This document shows, piece after piece, positions 38,301-49,987 of a DNA stretch of 64,000 nt. The stretch lies in NCBI GenBank assembly GCA_006937955.1, contig SSNP01000005.1:778121-842120 (forward strand), read 5' to 3'. Origin of the DNA: Pachypanchax playfairii. Its lineage: Eukaryota; Chordata; Actinopteri; Cyprinodontiformes; Aplocheilidae. Position 1 is the first letter of the stretch; each line of letters starts with the position of its first letter. Under the pieces are notes generated by a model. It was not told the DNA's origin, did no database searches, and saw only the letters and a list, made by a program, of their open reading frames with translations. Position numbers and translations under genes: made by a program.

Positions 38301-41300
38301 TTCATCTGACTCGCTGTTTCAAGTCACTAATTCTAAGATCTGATGACTTTCTGAGCAGATTTGAGGCATATAATCTACATGCTGTTTGTTTTCTTCACCT
38401 TTCAGTGGTGTAATTATTCCCAGTAACTTGATTTTACAGTTTGTTTTTGTTAACATTGTGTCATTTTCTTGAATCAGTAAAAAGCTTTAGTATAAGCGTT
38501 TATGTGCTTTTAGTGAAACATGACAGTTTTATTAAACAGGATAGAAGCTGCTAATGGAACATGAGCAGGTAAATACTTCCTCCTTCCAGCAGACTCATCA
38601 GATTCTAATATAAAGGAAAGGATGGTTCTGGTTTTCAGACACGTTCTGATTTTATTAATAAAAATAAATGAACATCTTTTCATTCAGAAATGTCAGTCAG
38701 ACCTGTTTAAACCAGAGTTTACGTGTTTCACATGAAGATCCATCTCAAACATACCTGAAGTTAGAATAATGTTTATAAATTTATATATTTAGTTGTAGTT
38801 AAACTCCCACATCTGCAGCCTGTAGCAAGACTTACCTGTTAGCAAAGACCTAAATATTAACAGCATTAATCCTCTGAAAATAAAAAGGATTCACTCTCAT
38901 AAGTTCAACCTTTTTATCTGAGGACTTCTTAAAAATCTTTCTAAACTCAGATAATCCTTTTTTATTTTGCTTTCAGACTTTATTTCTGCACACAGATGCT
39001 TGGTGTGAATCTCAGACTGGCAGCTGATTGGATCATCTTGAATGGAAATGCAGATGTAAAGTGTGTGTGTGAGTTGGACAGTGGACTGTCCTCCACTGCT
39101 GACCTCTGGGTCTGAACCTGCTGTGGAGGCTTGCCCATTTCATTAGCATGTTGGAGCAGTGAGCCTGGCTTTAGAGACAATATCCCTGTCAGCAGATTAA
39201 TCTAATACCTCCCCACACACACAGACCAGTATATACACATGAGGACAGAAGAACACATGGACAGACGAAGGACAATATGTGATCAAGTTAACAGAAAAGC
39301 ATCAATACAGTGAGGACATAAACACACAAAAACACTCTCTTTACAGCTTACGTTAATACTTTACTACATGCTCACAGATACACACGTACACAAATACAAG
39401 TACACAACTAATTTCTCTGCTGCCCCACGACCTAGTTTCCCCTAAACCTGCTTTGGTTTTTGCTACAACACGCTGCAGCTGAACAGCTTCAGGTCGCCTC
39501 ATTCCAGCCCAAAGAAGAAATTCCTGCAAAACTCAATTTACTATAGAACTTGAGGCTGATGTTGGTAAACTGAATAGTTTTATCTGTGTTACACAGAAAT
39601 CCTCCTGCAGGCATCAGACCTAGACGTGCTGTCCTGAAATCCAAATAGTTCAAGTTGTTTTCTGATTCCGTCTGAATGTTTTACTTTAATCAGCTGATTT
39701 AGATTAAAGGGACTGAAATCTGTCTTGTGTTACTCAGGAAAGATCCAGACGACATGTGTTGAATCTGCAGAAGACTGCAGGGATTGAATTACACTCTCTT
39801 TCAGACAGATATATAAATATATAAAGTTTATTTTAGGCTTGACTGTATTATTGCATGTTCATCTTTAATCCTCAGCTTCTCTTGCTCGGTGCTAAAAGCT
39901 GCATCTGAAGCTTATTTTTAGTGTTTAATATACAAAGTACAAAAATACTTTATTTCTACAGTTTTAACAGCAGGGGTGGTTTAAAACTTCTGCACAGTAT
40001 GTAGTGCAATCAGGACATGATGACATGCTCTTCTCTCGTCCTGGTGATCTTTACTCTCCTGGTTCAGGTTCTGGTTTTTCATCATGAGCTCAGGAACAGA
40101 ACAGTTGGTCCTGCAGACTGGACCTGAGAAGTACTGCTGGAAGCAGTGACTCACCATGTTTTTATAAAGAACAAGTCCTTCTTCTGGCGGTCCAGGACGC
40201 TGCACCAAGACCAGTGTGTGTATATGTATGTGTGTGGGGGGGACTTCATCCTGCTGCAGTCAGATGGGAAAATCTGAGTTGTCAGTGAGTAACTGTCTCC
40301 TCTCCTTCAGCACAGAGCGGAACTTTATTTTGAAATTTTCCCCTCAGCGGTTTCCTCTATGCCATTTAATGGCACCTTTTCCTCAGAGAATCAAACATGA
40401 GACTCAAAATCTGACTCTCATCCTTTACTTTCAGGATGGGACAAGCACTCATACGGTTACCATGGAGACGATGGTCACTCCTTCTGCTCCTCGGGGACCG
40501 GCCAACCCTATGGCCCTACGTTCACCACGGGCGACGTGATTGGCTGCTGCGTAAACCTCATCAATAACACCTGTTTTTACACCAAAAATGGCATCAGTTT
40601 AGGTTGGTCTCCGGTTCGTTATATTAACGAGTGAAATTAATTATAACTGATTCTCTGACAGAAACTCTGATGTTTTTTAGGTGTTGCCTTCACAGACCTT
40701 CCTGTAAGTATTCACACTATGTTGAAATGATTCTAACACCATTTTTTATTTATTCTGCTGCAGTTTTCTTTCTCTGATGTTCCTGTTAGTTAAACCGTTA
40801 GTGGTTAAATGTTTCCTGTTAAAACGATGAAGAATGTCTGAAGAACTTTTGAGCTACTTCCTGAAATTCCAGCAGGACCCATCTGAGCTCAGACTGCATG
40901 TCTGTGTTTATATTTATGAACTATAAAAAATCTAAAGCTGCTGCCATGAAGGTCTCCATGGTAATCACTTACCTGTTTATCTTATTGTCATTAATAACAG
41001 ATCAGCACCTGGATGAGTTTAAAACGTCCTCACTGATGGTTGTAGCTTCGTCTTAATGCAGTCTCAAATTTAAATGATTTATTGGATAAAAAGTGACTTT
41101 TGATGTAGTTTAACATCATACGATGATTCTAACTGTTTCTAAACTCTGACAGCCCAACCTGTACCCCACCGTGGGTCTGCAGACACCCGGTGAGATCGTA
41201 GACGCCAACTTTGGTCAGCAGCCATTTGTCTTCGACATCGAGGACTACATGAGCGAATGGCGAGCAAAGATCCACGGAATCATCACCAGCTTCCCGATCG

Positions 41301-44300
41301 GCGAGCGGCTGGGAGAGTGGCAGGCCGTCCTGCAGAAGTACGATGAATTCTCACAGTTTAATGTTCATGTTCAGACCAAACAGTCAGCATGAAAACAGGA
41401 AGTTCTTCTGCCACCATCTTTGTTTTTATCATCAATATACAAAAGCAACAAAATGTGATTCTTGAAAGTATTTTCTGTGTATTTAACACAAGTAGTAGAC
41501 CTGTTGTAGGTCTGGAGAACTGTGGATCCAGAACCACTTTAACAGGATAGAGAAACATCTGACTGCTGGACATGCATCAGACATGCATCGGACATGCATC
41601 AGACATGCATCAGACATGCATCAGACATGCATCGGACATGCATCAGACATGCATCAGACATGCATAGGACATGCATAAGACATGTATCAAACATGCATCA
41701 GACATGCATCGGACATGCATCACACATGCATCATACATGCATCGGACATGCATCAGACATGCATCGGACATGCATCAGACATGCATAGGACATGCATAAG
41801 ACATGTATCAAACATGCATCAGACATGCATCGGACATGCATCACACATGCATCATACATGCATCACACATGCATCAGACATGCATCACACATGCATCAGA
41901 CATGTATCGGACATGCATAAGACATGTATCAGACATGCATCAGACATGTATCGGACATGCATAAGACATGTATCAGACATGCATCATACATGCATCGGAC
42001 ATGCATAAGACATGTATCAAACATGCATCAGACATGCATCACACGTGCATCAGACATGCATCATACATGCATCGGACATGCATCAGACATGCATCGGACA
42101 TGCATAAGACATGTATCAAACATGCATCGGACATGCATCAGACATGCATCGGACATGCATCGGACATCCATCAGACATGCATCGGACATGCATAAGACAT
42201 GTATCAGACATGCATCACACATGCATCAGACATGCATCGGACATGCATAAGACATGTATCGGACATGCATCAGACATGCATCAGACATGCATCAGACATG
42301 CATCGGACATGCATCGGACATCCATCAGACATGCATCGGACATGCATAAGACATGTATCAGACATGCATCACACATGCATCAGACATGCATCGGACATGC
42401 ATCAGACATGCATTGGACATGCATAAGACATGTATCAAACATGCATCAGACATGCATCACACGTGCATCAGACATGCATCATACATGCATCGGACATGCA
42501 TCAGACATGTATCAGACATGTATCATACATGCATCATACATGTATCAGACTTGCATCAGACATGCATCACACATGCATCACACATGTATCAGACATGTAT
42601 CAGACATGTATCAGACATGTATCATACATGCATCATACATGTATCTGACATGCACCAGACATGTATCAGACATGCATCAGACATGCATCAGACATGCATC
42701 AGACATGCATCATACATGCATCGGACATGTATCAGACATGTATCATACATGCATCATACATGCATCATACATGTATCAGACATGTATCAGACATGCATCA
42801 GACATGCATCAGACATGCATCAGACATGCATCATACATGCATCATACATGCATCATACATGTATCAGACATGTATCATACATGCATCATACATGTATCAG
42901 ACTTGCATCAGACATGCATCATACATGCATCGGACATGTATCATACATGCATCATACATGCATCATACATGTATCATACATGTATCATACATGTATCAGA
43001 CATGTATCAGACATGTATCAGACTTGCATCAGACATGCATCACACATGCATCAGACATGTATCAGACTTGCATCAGACTTGCATCAGACATGCATCAGAC
43101 ATATATCATACATGCATCAGACATGTATAAGACATGTATCAGACATGTATCAGACATGCTCTCTGTTGTAACATGTTTCTGTGTATAATTTATTCAGCAT
43201 GGTGTCCAGTTATTTGGTGCATCATGGGTACTGCGCCACAGCTACAGCCTTCGCCAGAGCTACAGAGACCATAATACAAGAGGACCAGATGTCTATAAAA
43301 AACAGACAAAGTGAGGAAACATTCTGATTGGACACGTCTGGTTGTTGTTTTTGTTCCTGGTTTCTATTAAGTGTTTTCTGGTTAACAGGAATACAGAAGC
43401 TGGTTCTGTCAGGTCGGGTTGGTGAAGCCATAGAAGCTACGCAGCAGCTCTATCCGGGCCTGTTAGAACGCAACCCAAACCTTCTGTTCATGTTGAAGTA
43501 AGTCAGTGTGTGTGTGATTGAAGCTGTTTGGACTGGCGGCGTGGCGTGTAACCCAGTAACAATCCGTTGGCCTTTAGATGTCGTCAGTTTGTGGAGATGG
43601 TGAACGGCACAGACAGCGAAGTTCGCTGCTTGACCGTACGCTCTCCCAAGTCCCAGGACAGTTACCCTGGTTCGCCCAGCCTCAGCCCCCGCCACGCAGC
43701 CAGCAACACACACATGCACAGTGGAGGTACACAAGACACACACAACCACAGGAAACAACACACACAACTCACTCACAGACAACAGTTTCAGGTGTTTGTC
43801 CTCTGCAGGTGCAGACAGCCCCACCTGCAGTAACGGAGTAACTCTGTCCGTCAAGTCAAAGAGTCACGGCGGCAGCATCAAATACCCCAGCGCCTCCTCC
43901 TCCACCTCCTCCTCTGCCTCCTCCTCTCCCTCCTCCATAAACTTCTCCAACTCCTCCGACTCCACCAAGAGTCAGCTGCACAGCACCAACAGCACCCAGG
44001 AAACCAGGTCCAAAGCTCGGTTCTATGATTCTCTGACATCGACCAGGTTTTGTTCAAAATCAGAAAGAAAAATAAAGTTTTACTGGATGAATTTTTCTGA
44101 CAGCGACAGTGAGATGGAGATCGAAGGGGAGCACTACACCAACGGCGTCATCGAAGGCTCCACAGCACGCATCATGAACGGCACGTACAAGCACGAGGAG
44201 ATCCTTCAGCCCGATGACAACAGCATCTGTAATGGGGTTACAGGTGAACACGCACACATGCACACATACATAAACACACACACCTGTACATTTAATTTCC

Positions 44301-46382
44301 TGGTTTTGGTCCTGGTGATGTTCGGGGTTTTCCCTCCTCGTGTGTGTGCTTTTATCGTCACGCTGTGTGTTTGTGTGTCTCCTGCAGATGAAGGTCGCAG
44401 TAACAGCAAACAGCTGTGTGGAGGAAACCAGGCGGCCACAGAGAGAATGATCCAGTTCGGACGGGAGCTGCAGGCACTGAGCGAGCAGCTCTGCCGCGAG
44501 TACGGCACAAACACCACGCACAAGAAGATGATGCAGGTACACACACATGCACGCACGCACACGCATGCATACACCATGTCAGGTATGGACTGAGAGGGGT
44601 TTCAGGGACATGTCCTGCTCATCGAAGATGGATCAGTCTCTTACTGTTTTACTGTTAACGTGGTTTTATTACCAAACCTTCCAGGAAACCAAACTGTTTC
44701 CTATCTGACCTCGACTTTAAACACGTGTAAAAATAATTTCCTGAACATTCTAAGTTCAGTGAAATAAAAAAAAGTTTAAACATCAGACTTTTCCAGAAAA
44801 GTCTTTTTATTAGAAAATTATTTTGAAGGGGAATTTTATTGTAAATATCTGCTAACTTTAAACCTTCATCCAGTTCAGATTCCTTCAATATCAGCTCTCT
44901 GTTCTGTTCCAACTTTTCTACCTTCATCCACTGACTTCAGTGTTTTATAAAATCTGAAGTTAAATGCAGTCAGACACTGTGATGATTTACATATAGCTGT
45001 TTGGATGATACGGGTTCACTGTAAGTAATTCTCTCTGCTGCGGTGAAAAGATGTGAAACATTACCAGGTTGTTCTAGTTTCTGACCACCAGGGGGCAGAT
45101 GTACATCTCTGATTCAGGTGAAAGTTGTTCCTCTCTGGGTCAGTCAGCTGACTCAGAAGGTTTTTAGAGGTTTTTTCTGGTTGGAGTGGAAACGTCTAAA
45201 CTGGAGGTTTAAGTTTGAATCAATCCACTTCAACTCAAAAGATCTGAGTCCAGTGCAGAGAGGTGATCTGTGGCTGTGACACGGTGTGTGTGTGTGTGTG
45301 TGCGTGCGCGTGCGTGTGTGTGCGTGCATGTGCAGGATGCTTTCAGCCTGCTGGCGTACTCAGACCCCTGGAACTGCCCGGTGGGTCAGCAGTTAGACCC
45401 CACGCAGAGAGAATCGCTCTGCGCCGCACTCAACAGCGCCATACTGGGTAAGCTTCAAAACAAAAACACTGACACTTTAATAACTTCTGAGACCTGAAAT
45501 AAGGTCATTATCTCAGTTAACAACAGGTTTCATCCTCATCTGTTCTGGTGACATTCTGCTGTGTAACACCTGCAGGATCATGGAGGCTCTACTTCTACAT
45601 CTTGAACTCTTTTTAACCTGAGAGGAAATTTCACTCTGCACCTGTAGGATTAACTCTGTTTCAGATTGATTGTGTCCTGCTGCAGCTGTAAAACTGGATC
45701 CGCTGGATCTTTAATCTGTTTGGACTCAGATTAAACCTAAAAAAGTCTAAATCAGTCTTAATCAGATGAGACACTTCATGTAATCCCATAGTGCCTCTGT
45801 AGGGGGCGCTGTTACTCCTCACCTGCACACCAGCCTTTCCATCCAGGTTCTGTTCAGAACAAGGTTCTAACATATCTAGAACCAGAAGAATATACATGAA
45901 CATGTAGTTTGTAACATCTGAGCAAAAACAGGTTTAAAAAAAGAAGATGTAAAATAAAAAACCGGCCTGTGCAAAAGTCTTGATGTGGTTTCAGAAGCCT
46001 GACTGACCTTCTTGTGGTCTTTTGAAGTCCACGATCTTTCTGAAGGTCTTTTAGAGTTTTAAACTTTGGCCTCTTTTCCTTCATATTCAGTCCTTGTTCT
46101 GATTCTAACAGCATATTGTGCAGCGTGAGGCCCAAAAGGCCCGGTGAACTGTACTGTACAGATCAGCTGACAGCTTCATCATCTGCTGTAACGGAGGTGT
46201 GAAGGTTTGGAGACGTGTTTCAGGTGATGCTCTCTGTGTTTTCTCCTGCAGAGTCCCAGAACCTGCCTAAACAGCCCCTGCTGATGTTGGCGCTCGGCCA
46301 GGCCACGGAGTGCGTTCAGCTCATGGCCCGAGTCCGATCCGGCTCCTGCTCCTTCGCCAGAGTAGACAACTTTTTGCACTAG
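25685..46382 (+). CDS. ranbp10: Ran-binding protein 10 (CTLH/GID E3 ligase subunit)
   Basis: RANBP10, like RANBP9, is a scaffold and substrate-recognition subunit of the CTLH (GID) ubiquitin ligase. It also binds Ran and tubulin. Fourteen coding exons: 25685-25883, 33747-33858, 36555-36607, 40435-40602, 40681-40703 (only 23 bp), 41153-41337, 43198-43310, 43389-43497, 43578-43726, 43809-44007, 44104-44243, 44388-44536, 45336-45447, 46252-46382. Phases agree throughout and give 613 residues (human about 620). Residues 40-240 hold the SPRY domain (RSWSPKDKYSYIGLSQ, GIYYFEVKIVSKGRDG, GDVIGCCVNLINN). LisH begins at MVSSYLVHHGYCATATAFA (about 247). CTLH follows to about 342 (GLLERNPNLLFMLK). A Ser-rich linker covers 360-450, and CRA ends SCSFARVDNFLH-stop. 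The RSPKSQDSYPGSPSLSPRH linker matches RANBP10 rather than RANBP9 from memory. Confidence 0.97.
25954..26037. repeat. (CA/CG)n inverted repeat, hairpin and Z-DNA candidate
   Basis: Arm 25954-25987 is alternating CA and CG. Arm 26002-26037 is its near reverse complement in GT and GC. A 14-base loop separates them. It starts 71 bases after ranbp10 exon 1. Confidence 0.8.
26664..27494. repeat. 37-bp minisatellite in ranbp10 intron 1
   Basis: About twenty tandem units, each containing catccagtcagacctgg then atcagaactgagact. Most units are 37 bp, and some carry an added cagactcggatcct block. The array lies inside intron 1 (25884-33746). Confidence 0.95.
27495..28689. other. ranbp10 intron 1, no recognised feature
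   Basis: The sequence is AT-rich and intronic. Short ORFs here have no family resemblance. Confidence 0.5.
28690..29230 (+). mobile_element. Decayed Tc1-like transposase relic in ranbp10 intron 1
   Basis: Two plus-strand fragments resemble a second Tc1 lineage. The first, at about 28730-28830, reads KVISKLFNVRRPTERKIIQK, similar to the helix-turn-helix region. The second, at about 29055-29200, reads WNICWTDETKLQMFTHNAQQ and then RHGGGGLMVWASSA, similar to the first catalytic Asp region. Stops and deletions lie between them, and the DNAPCH and NPIE motifs were not found. Terminal repeats were not located. It is older than the copy in edc4. Confidence 0.7.
29361..29560. repeat. 37-bp tandem repeat, five copies
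   Basis: Units begin agacctgaacctgactgag and end ggaccttcag. Five copies are complete and one is partial. Confidence 0.9.
29707..29800. repeat. 20-bp tandem repeat, about five copies
   Basis: The unit is ggactctggatcagggtctt, nearly perfect. Confidence 0.93.
29817..29950. repeat. Imperfect ggttctgctcctgt repeat
   Basis: Irregular tandem copies of ggttctgctcctgt with substitutions and a 5-bp shorter variant. Confidence 0.8.
30137..30226. repeat. 17/34-bp ttctgttctat repeat
   Basis: About five copies of a 17-bp unit alternate between ttctatatgtggttctg and ttctatctgcggttctg, forming a 34-bp doublet. Confidence 0.85.
30227..32217. other. ranbp10 intron 1, no recognised feature
   Basis: Unique intronic sequence. 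No coding similarity or strong repeat was seen. Confidence 0.45.
32220..32411. repeat. Compound pentanucleotide microsatellite
   Basis: (TTTAA)n for about 88 bp passes into (TTTTA)n for about 100 bp with a short mixed junction near 32305. It is uninterrupted within each half and lies in ranbp10 intron 1. Confidence 0.97.
32412..33746. other. End of ranbp10 intron 1
   Basis: No gene was seen. A moderately GC-rich block at 33300-33540 looks unlike its surroundings and may be an old transposon fragment, which I could not classify. Confidence 0.4.
33859..36554 (+). other. ranbp10 intron 2, no recognised feature
   Basis: The 2.7-kb intron is unique and AT-rich. A stretch around 35640-35710 is especially AT-rich. 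No repeat or coding similarity was seen. Confidence 0.5.
36608..40434 (+). other. ranbp10 intron 3
   Basis: The 3.8-kb intron is mostly featureless. A small gggacatgtt repeat is at 37238-37275. The block 36760-36990 is stop-free for 76 codons but resembles no family I know. Confidence 0.45.
41569..43159. repeat. 11-bp minisatellite in ranbp10 intron 6
   Basis: About 145 tandem copies of gacatgcatca, with variants gacatgtatca, gacatgcatcg, gacatgcataa and tacatgcatca. The palindrome ATGCAT recurs in most units. Three units make 33 bp, so several frames stay open as His/Thr/Cys/Ile-rich repeats of up to 339 codons. These are not genes. The array starts 231 bases after exon 6 and stops 38 bases before exon 7. 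Confidence 0.98.
44008..44103 (+). other. 96-bp stop-free intron of ranbp10
   Basis: Splicing from GTCCAA at 44008 to TGACAG at 44103 joins QETS to DSEMEIE, matching the family. Unspliced, the segment is 32 codons with no stop and keeps the frame. Confidence 0.85.
44537..45284 (+). other. ranbp10 intron 12
   Basis: It begins with an imperfect CA tract (44537-44575). The rest is unique with nothing recognised. Confidence 0.5.
45285..45333 (+). repeat. (TG)n tract abutting the exon 13 splice acceptor
   Basis: Alternating TG and CG runs directly into TGCAG at 45331-45335, taking the place of the usual polypyrimidine tract. Confidence 0.9.
45448..46251 (+). other. ranbp10 intron 13, no recognised feature
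   Basis: Unique sequence with no repeat or coding similarity. Confidence 0.5.
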
Positions 46383-46710
46383 CCCTTGTTCAGGTGAGCA
46401 AACTTCATAGAAGTGGGAGGAGCCCGTCAGGCTGCAGCCATCGTGGTCCTCAGATTCCTCTGACACGAAGTTCAACACAACACCCCCAGCTCCTCCTGAA
46501 CAAAGTGAAACGCCCACAAATCATCTTTGTTCCATTATTAAGGTGATCACTCGTCTCTCTGCAGGTTAATGTTAAGCAGCACTGAGAGAAGGCATGTCCA
46601 GCTGGCAGTTGTCATGGCGACGGCAAGGCGAGCATGCATCTGATTGGCCGTTGCACAGACAGAGGAGAAGGAAAGAAGGCTTTCTATTTAATTTAGTATT
46701 ATCAAATAAA
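46383..46710 (+). other. ranbp10: ranbp10 3' UTR with a probable intron and polyadenylation signal
   Basis: A donor (CAG-GTGAGC) at 46394 and an acceptor (CTCTCTGCAG) ending at 46564 suggest a 3' UTR intron. Its exon junction lies 11 bases after the stop, too close to trigger nonsense-mediated decay by the usual rule. AATAAA is at 46705-46710. Confidence 0.6.
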
Positions 46711-48771
46711 GAAATGTGTGACACTATTTAAAGATCATTTTTATTATTATTATTATTATTCTGTTTATTTAGCTTTTTTTTATTTTTTTTTAGTTTTTGT
46801 CAGTTTGTCGTGCTCATCCCAGACTCAACATCTGGTGTTTCTTCTGTTTTAGCGGGTGGACTTTGACTCTGTGTGACCAGTATTGTTGCTTTTGTTCACC
46901 ATATCACACAATAGGATGGTTTCCATGGTGATCCTCACCTGTGGGCCTTTGAACCAAACCTGAGGCGCATTAAATTAGATTTAAAAAGACAGAATATGCA
47001 GTGTGAAGTGTTTCTGGTTCTGAGGCGCTGAGGGGGCGGAGCTCAGCACCAACAGCACCTGTTATTGTGCAGAGCACCTCATTACCTCCAGGCTGGGCCG
47101 ACTTTACCTGCAGAATTACTCCAGGAAGTTAGAACTAAATATCTTGAGGCCCGTGTTTTGTTTCTGAGTAAAAGTTCTGTAATATTTTTAGAGTAGAGTC
47201 GTGTGTGAAGGCTGCAAGTTATTTGCCAAAGAACAGGATACATCCTGAAAAAGAACATCACCCATGTAGAAAAACATAATTGAAGGTCCTCTGTGGTGGC
47301 AAACGCTAACCAGGAAAGAAGTGTTGGAGCCTTAATTTTACTGTAACAACCGCTGCGTCGACCAATCAGCGATGTGGCTGGCGGTGGCAGAGCTCAGCCC
47401 CGGCTGCACCTACGACACCTGCCTTCAGGGCCCAGTCTAACACTATTATCATCTCGATGCCAGAATAAAGAAAATCAGTCTCAAAGGCAGACTAACAAGC
47501 TCAGTGTGTGTACGTGGAAAAGTCAAGTCTCTTGTGGGGATTTCATTACTGCAGGCTTTTTCCCCTCCACAGTCCGACCCGCTGTGTGCACATGCAGTTT
47601 CTACTAGAATTTCAAATAAAGAGGTGAAATCATGTGACAAACAGGGAGGGCTGTAATTTTAGGGTGCACTTTGTGAAGATTAAGCTGCAGCCTTTCTGTC
47701 ATTCTGATTTCCAACCAGGCTGCGAGGCTGTGAAAACCATGTGCTTTGTTCCAGAGTTCTGCACAACATGTGCAAAAACACAATTAAAGAGCCAGTTTTT
47801 CAGTCCAGGTTGACTGTGGGTTTAAAAAGCTGTTCATTTACACTCAGATCACTTCTGCTTTGTTCCAGAAGATCCGTATCAGATCTGAGTCATCAAACTG
47901 GAACATTTTAGAAAAGAAAATGTACAAATTAAAAACAGTGAAACTCCACAATAAGTCCAACCTTCTCGTGTTTCCACAGCAGCTGATTTGTTCTGCTTTT
48001 CTGTTCAGTTCAGACTTTCTTCAGATGAGAAACGATAAAAACAAGCATCTCATGTAGACTCTGTCTGAAAGGAGGACGTTGCTACGACAACGTCACAAAC
48101 GGAGGTTTTTGTTGTTGGTAACAAAATAAAGGAAAAGATCAGACTCAGGAAACGAACTTCCACCCGGTTCTTCTATCTGAACTAATCAGAGCCGACGTCA
48201 CGCTGCCACAAACAAAAAATGTCTAAACATTAACAAGTTATTTTACTGTCTAAATCTAAAGAAAATTAGCAAATAAAACAGAAAATGTTCTTATTTTTGA
48301 GACTCTTCAGCAGAGTTGGAGTTGGACTTGATCTCCAGCAGATTCCATCCAAACAACCTTCATTCCTTAGATTTTTATTTAAACTTGAACATCATCAGAC
48401 GGTTGTTTAAACTGTTTAGAAAGAGAGAAGTTCATTTATTATTATTTCATGAGTCTGATTTCTCCTTCCAGCTGCCCCCTGCTGGTCGTTACAGGTAGAG
48501 CAGGTTAGAAGAGTTACCTTCTGGTTTCAGACCAGCTTCCAGCTGCAGGTTCGAACTCTCACATGTTGGTCTGAAGTTGCTTCTTACACAGAAACCCTAA
48601 AACACTTTACTGAATAAAAACTATTAGTTGAGTCTGAAGAGACAAACATGAGATTCACTGGATTCCTGGAGTCTAATTTCACTCTGTTCATGTAAAAGCT
48701 GTTAGAAGTTCACATTCCTTGTTTTATTTTGACTGTGTTGTTCATCACAGAGCTGAAACAGTCTGAATCTC
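46711..48771. other. Intergenic, right of ranbp10
   Basis: No gene was recognised. A (TTA)n tract is at 46740-46760. The block 47540-47800 looks less degenerate than its surroundings and could be conserved non-coding DNA. The 77-codon ORF at 47374 resembles no family. Confidence 0.4.
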
Positions 48772-49987
48772 TTCAGCTGCTGAAGCTGGTAAAGCTCTAC
48801 AGCTGAAGCTCTGCAGCTGAAGCTCTGCAGCTGAAGCTCTGCAGCTGAAGCTCTACAGCTGAAGCTCTGCAGCTGAAGCTCTGCAGCTGAAGCTCTACAG
48901 CTGAAGCTCTGCAGGTGAAGCTCTGCAGGTGAAGCTCTGCAGGTGAAGCTCTGCAGCTGAAGCTCTGCAGCTGAAGCTCTACAGCTGAAGCTGTTGAAGC
49001 TCTGCAGGTGAAGCTCTGCAGCTGAAGCTCTGCAGCTGAAGCTGTTGAAGCTCTGCAGCTGAAGCTCTGCAGCTGAAGCTGTTGAAGCTCTGCAGCTGAA
49101 GCTGCTGAAGCTCTGCAGCTGAAGCTGTTGAAGCTCTGCAGCTGAAGCTGTTGAAGCTCTGCAGCTGAAGCTCTGCAGCTGAAGCTGTTGAAGCTCTGCA
49201 GCTGAAGCAGCTGAAGCTCTGCAGCTGAAGCAGCTGAAGCTCTGCAGCTGAAGCAGCTGAAGCTCTGCAGCTGAAGCTGTTGAAGCTCTGCAGCTGAAGC
49301 TCTGCAGCTGAAGCTGTTGAAGCTCTGCAGCTGAAGCAGCTGAAGCTCTGCAGCTGAAGCAGCTGAAGCTCTGCAGCTGAAGCAGCTGAAGCTCTGCAGC
49401 TGAAGCTGTTGAAGCTCTGCAGCTGAAGCTCTGCAGCTGAAGCTGTTGAAGCTCTGCAGCTGAAGCAGCTGAAGCTCTGCAGCTGAAGCAGCTGAAGCTC
49501 TGCAGCTGAAGCTGTTGAAGCTCTGCAGCTGAAGCTGTTGAAGCTCTGCAGCTGAAGCTCTGCAGCTGAAGCTGTTGAAGCTCTGCAGCTGAAGCAGCTG
49601 AAGCTCTGCAGCTGAAGCAGCTGAAGCTCTGCAGCTGAAGCAGCTGAAGCTCTGCAGCTGAAGCTGTTGAAGCTCTGCAGCTGAAGCTCTGCAGCTGAAG
49701 CTGTTGAAGCTCTGCAGCTGAAGCAGCTGAAGCTCTGCAGCTGAAGCAGCTGAAGCTCTGCAGCTGAAGCTGTTGAAGCTCTGCAGCTGAAGCTCTGCAG
49801 CTGAAGCTCTGCAGCTGAAGCTGTTGAAGCTCTGCAGCTGAAGCTGCTGAAGCTCTGCAGCTGAAGCTGTTGAAGCTCTGCAGCTGAAGCAGCTGAAGCT
49901 CTGCAGCTGAAGCTGTTGAAGCTCTGCAGCTGAAGCAGCTGAAGCTCTGCAGCTGAAGCAGCTGAAGCTCTGCAGCTGAAGCTCTGC
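48772..49987. repeat. 14-bp/23-bp minisatellite with CTGCAG cores
   Basis: Units of gctctgcagctgaa (14 bp) alternate with a 9-bp insert, gctgttgaa or gcagctgaa. They form 23- and 37-bp higher-order repeats across 1.2 kb. CTGCAG and CAGCTG palindromes recur. A 391-codon minus-strand frame is open because of this arrangement. It has no recognisable domain, and I do not call it. Confidence 0.96.

Noticed and set aside
41594..43188. Overlapping His/Thr/Cys/Ile repeat ORFs up to 339 codons
   Set aside because: They arise from the 11-bp array, where three units make an in-frame 33-bp period. The array lies inside a ranbp10 intron.
44060..44577. Minus-strand ORFs of 123-168 codons opposite ranbp10 exons 11-12
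   Set aside because: They are shadows of the real coding exons and of CA-rich introns. No splice logic or family match was seen.
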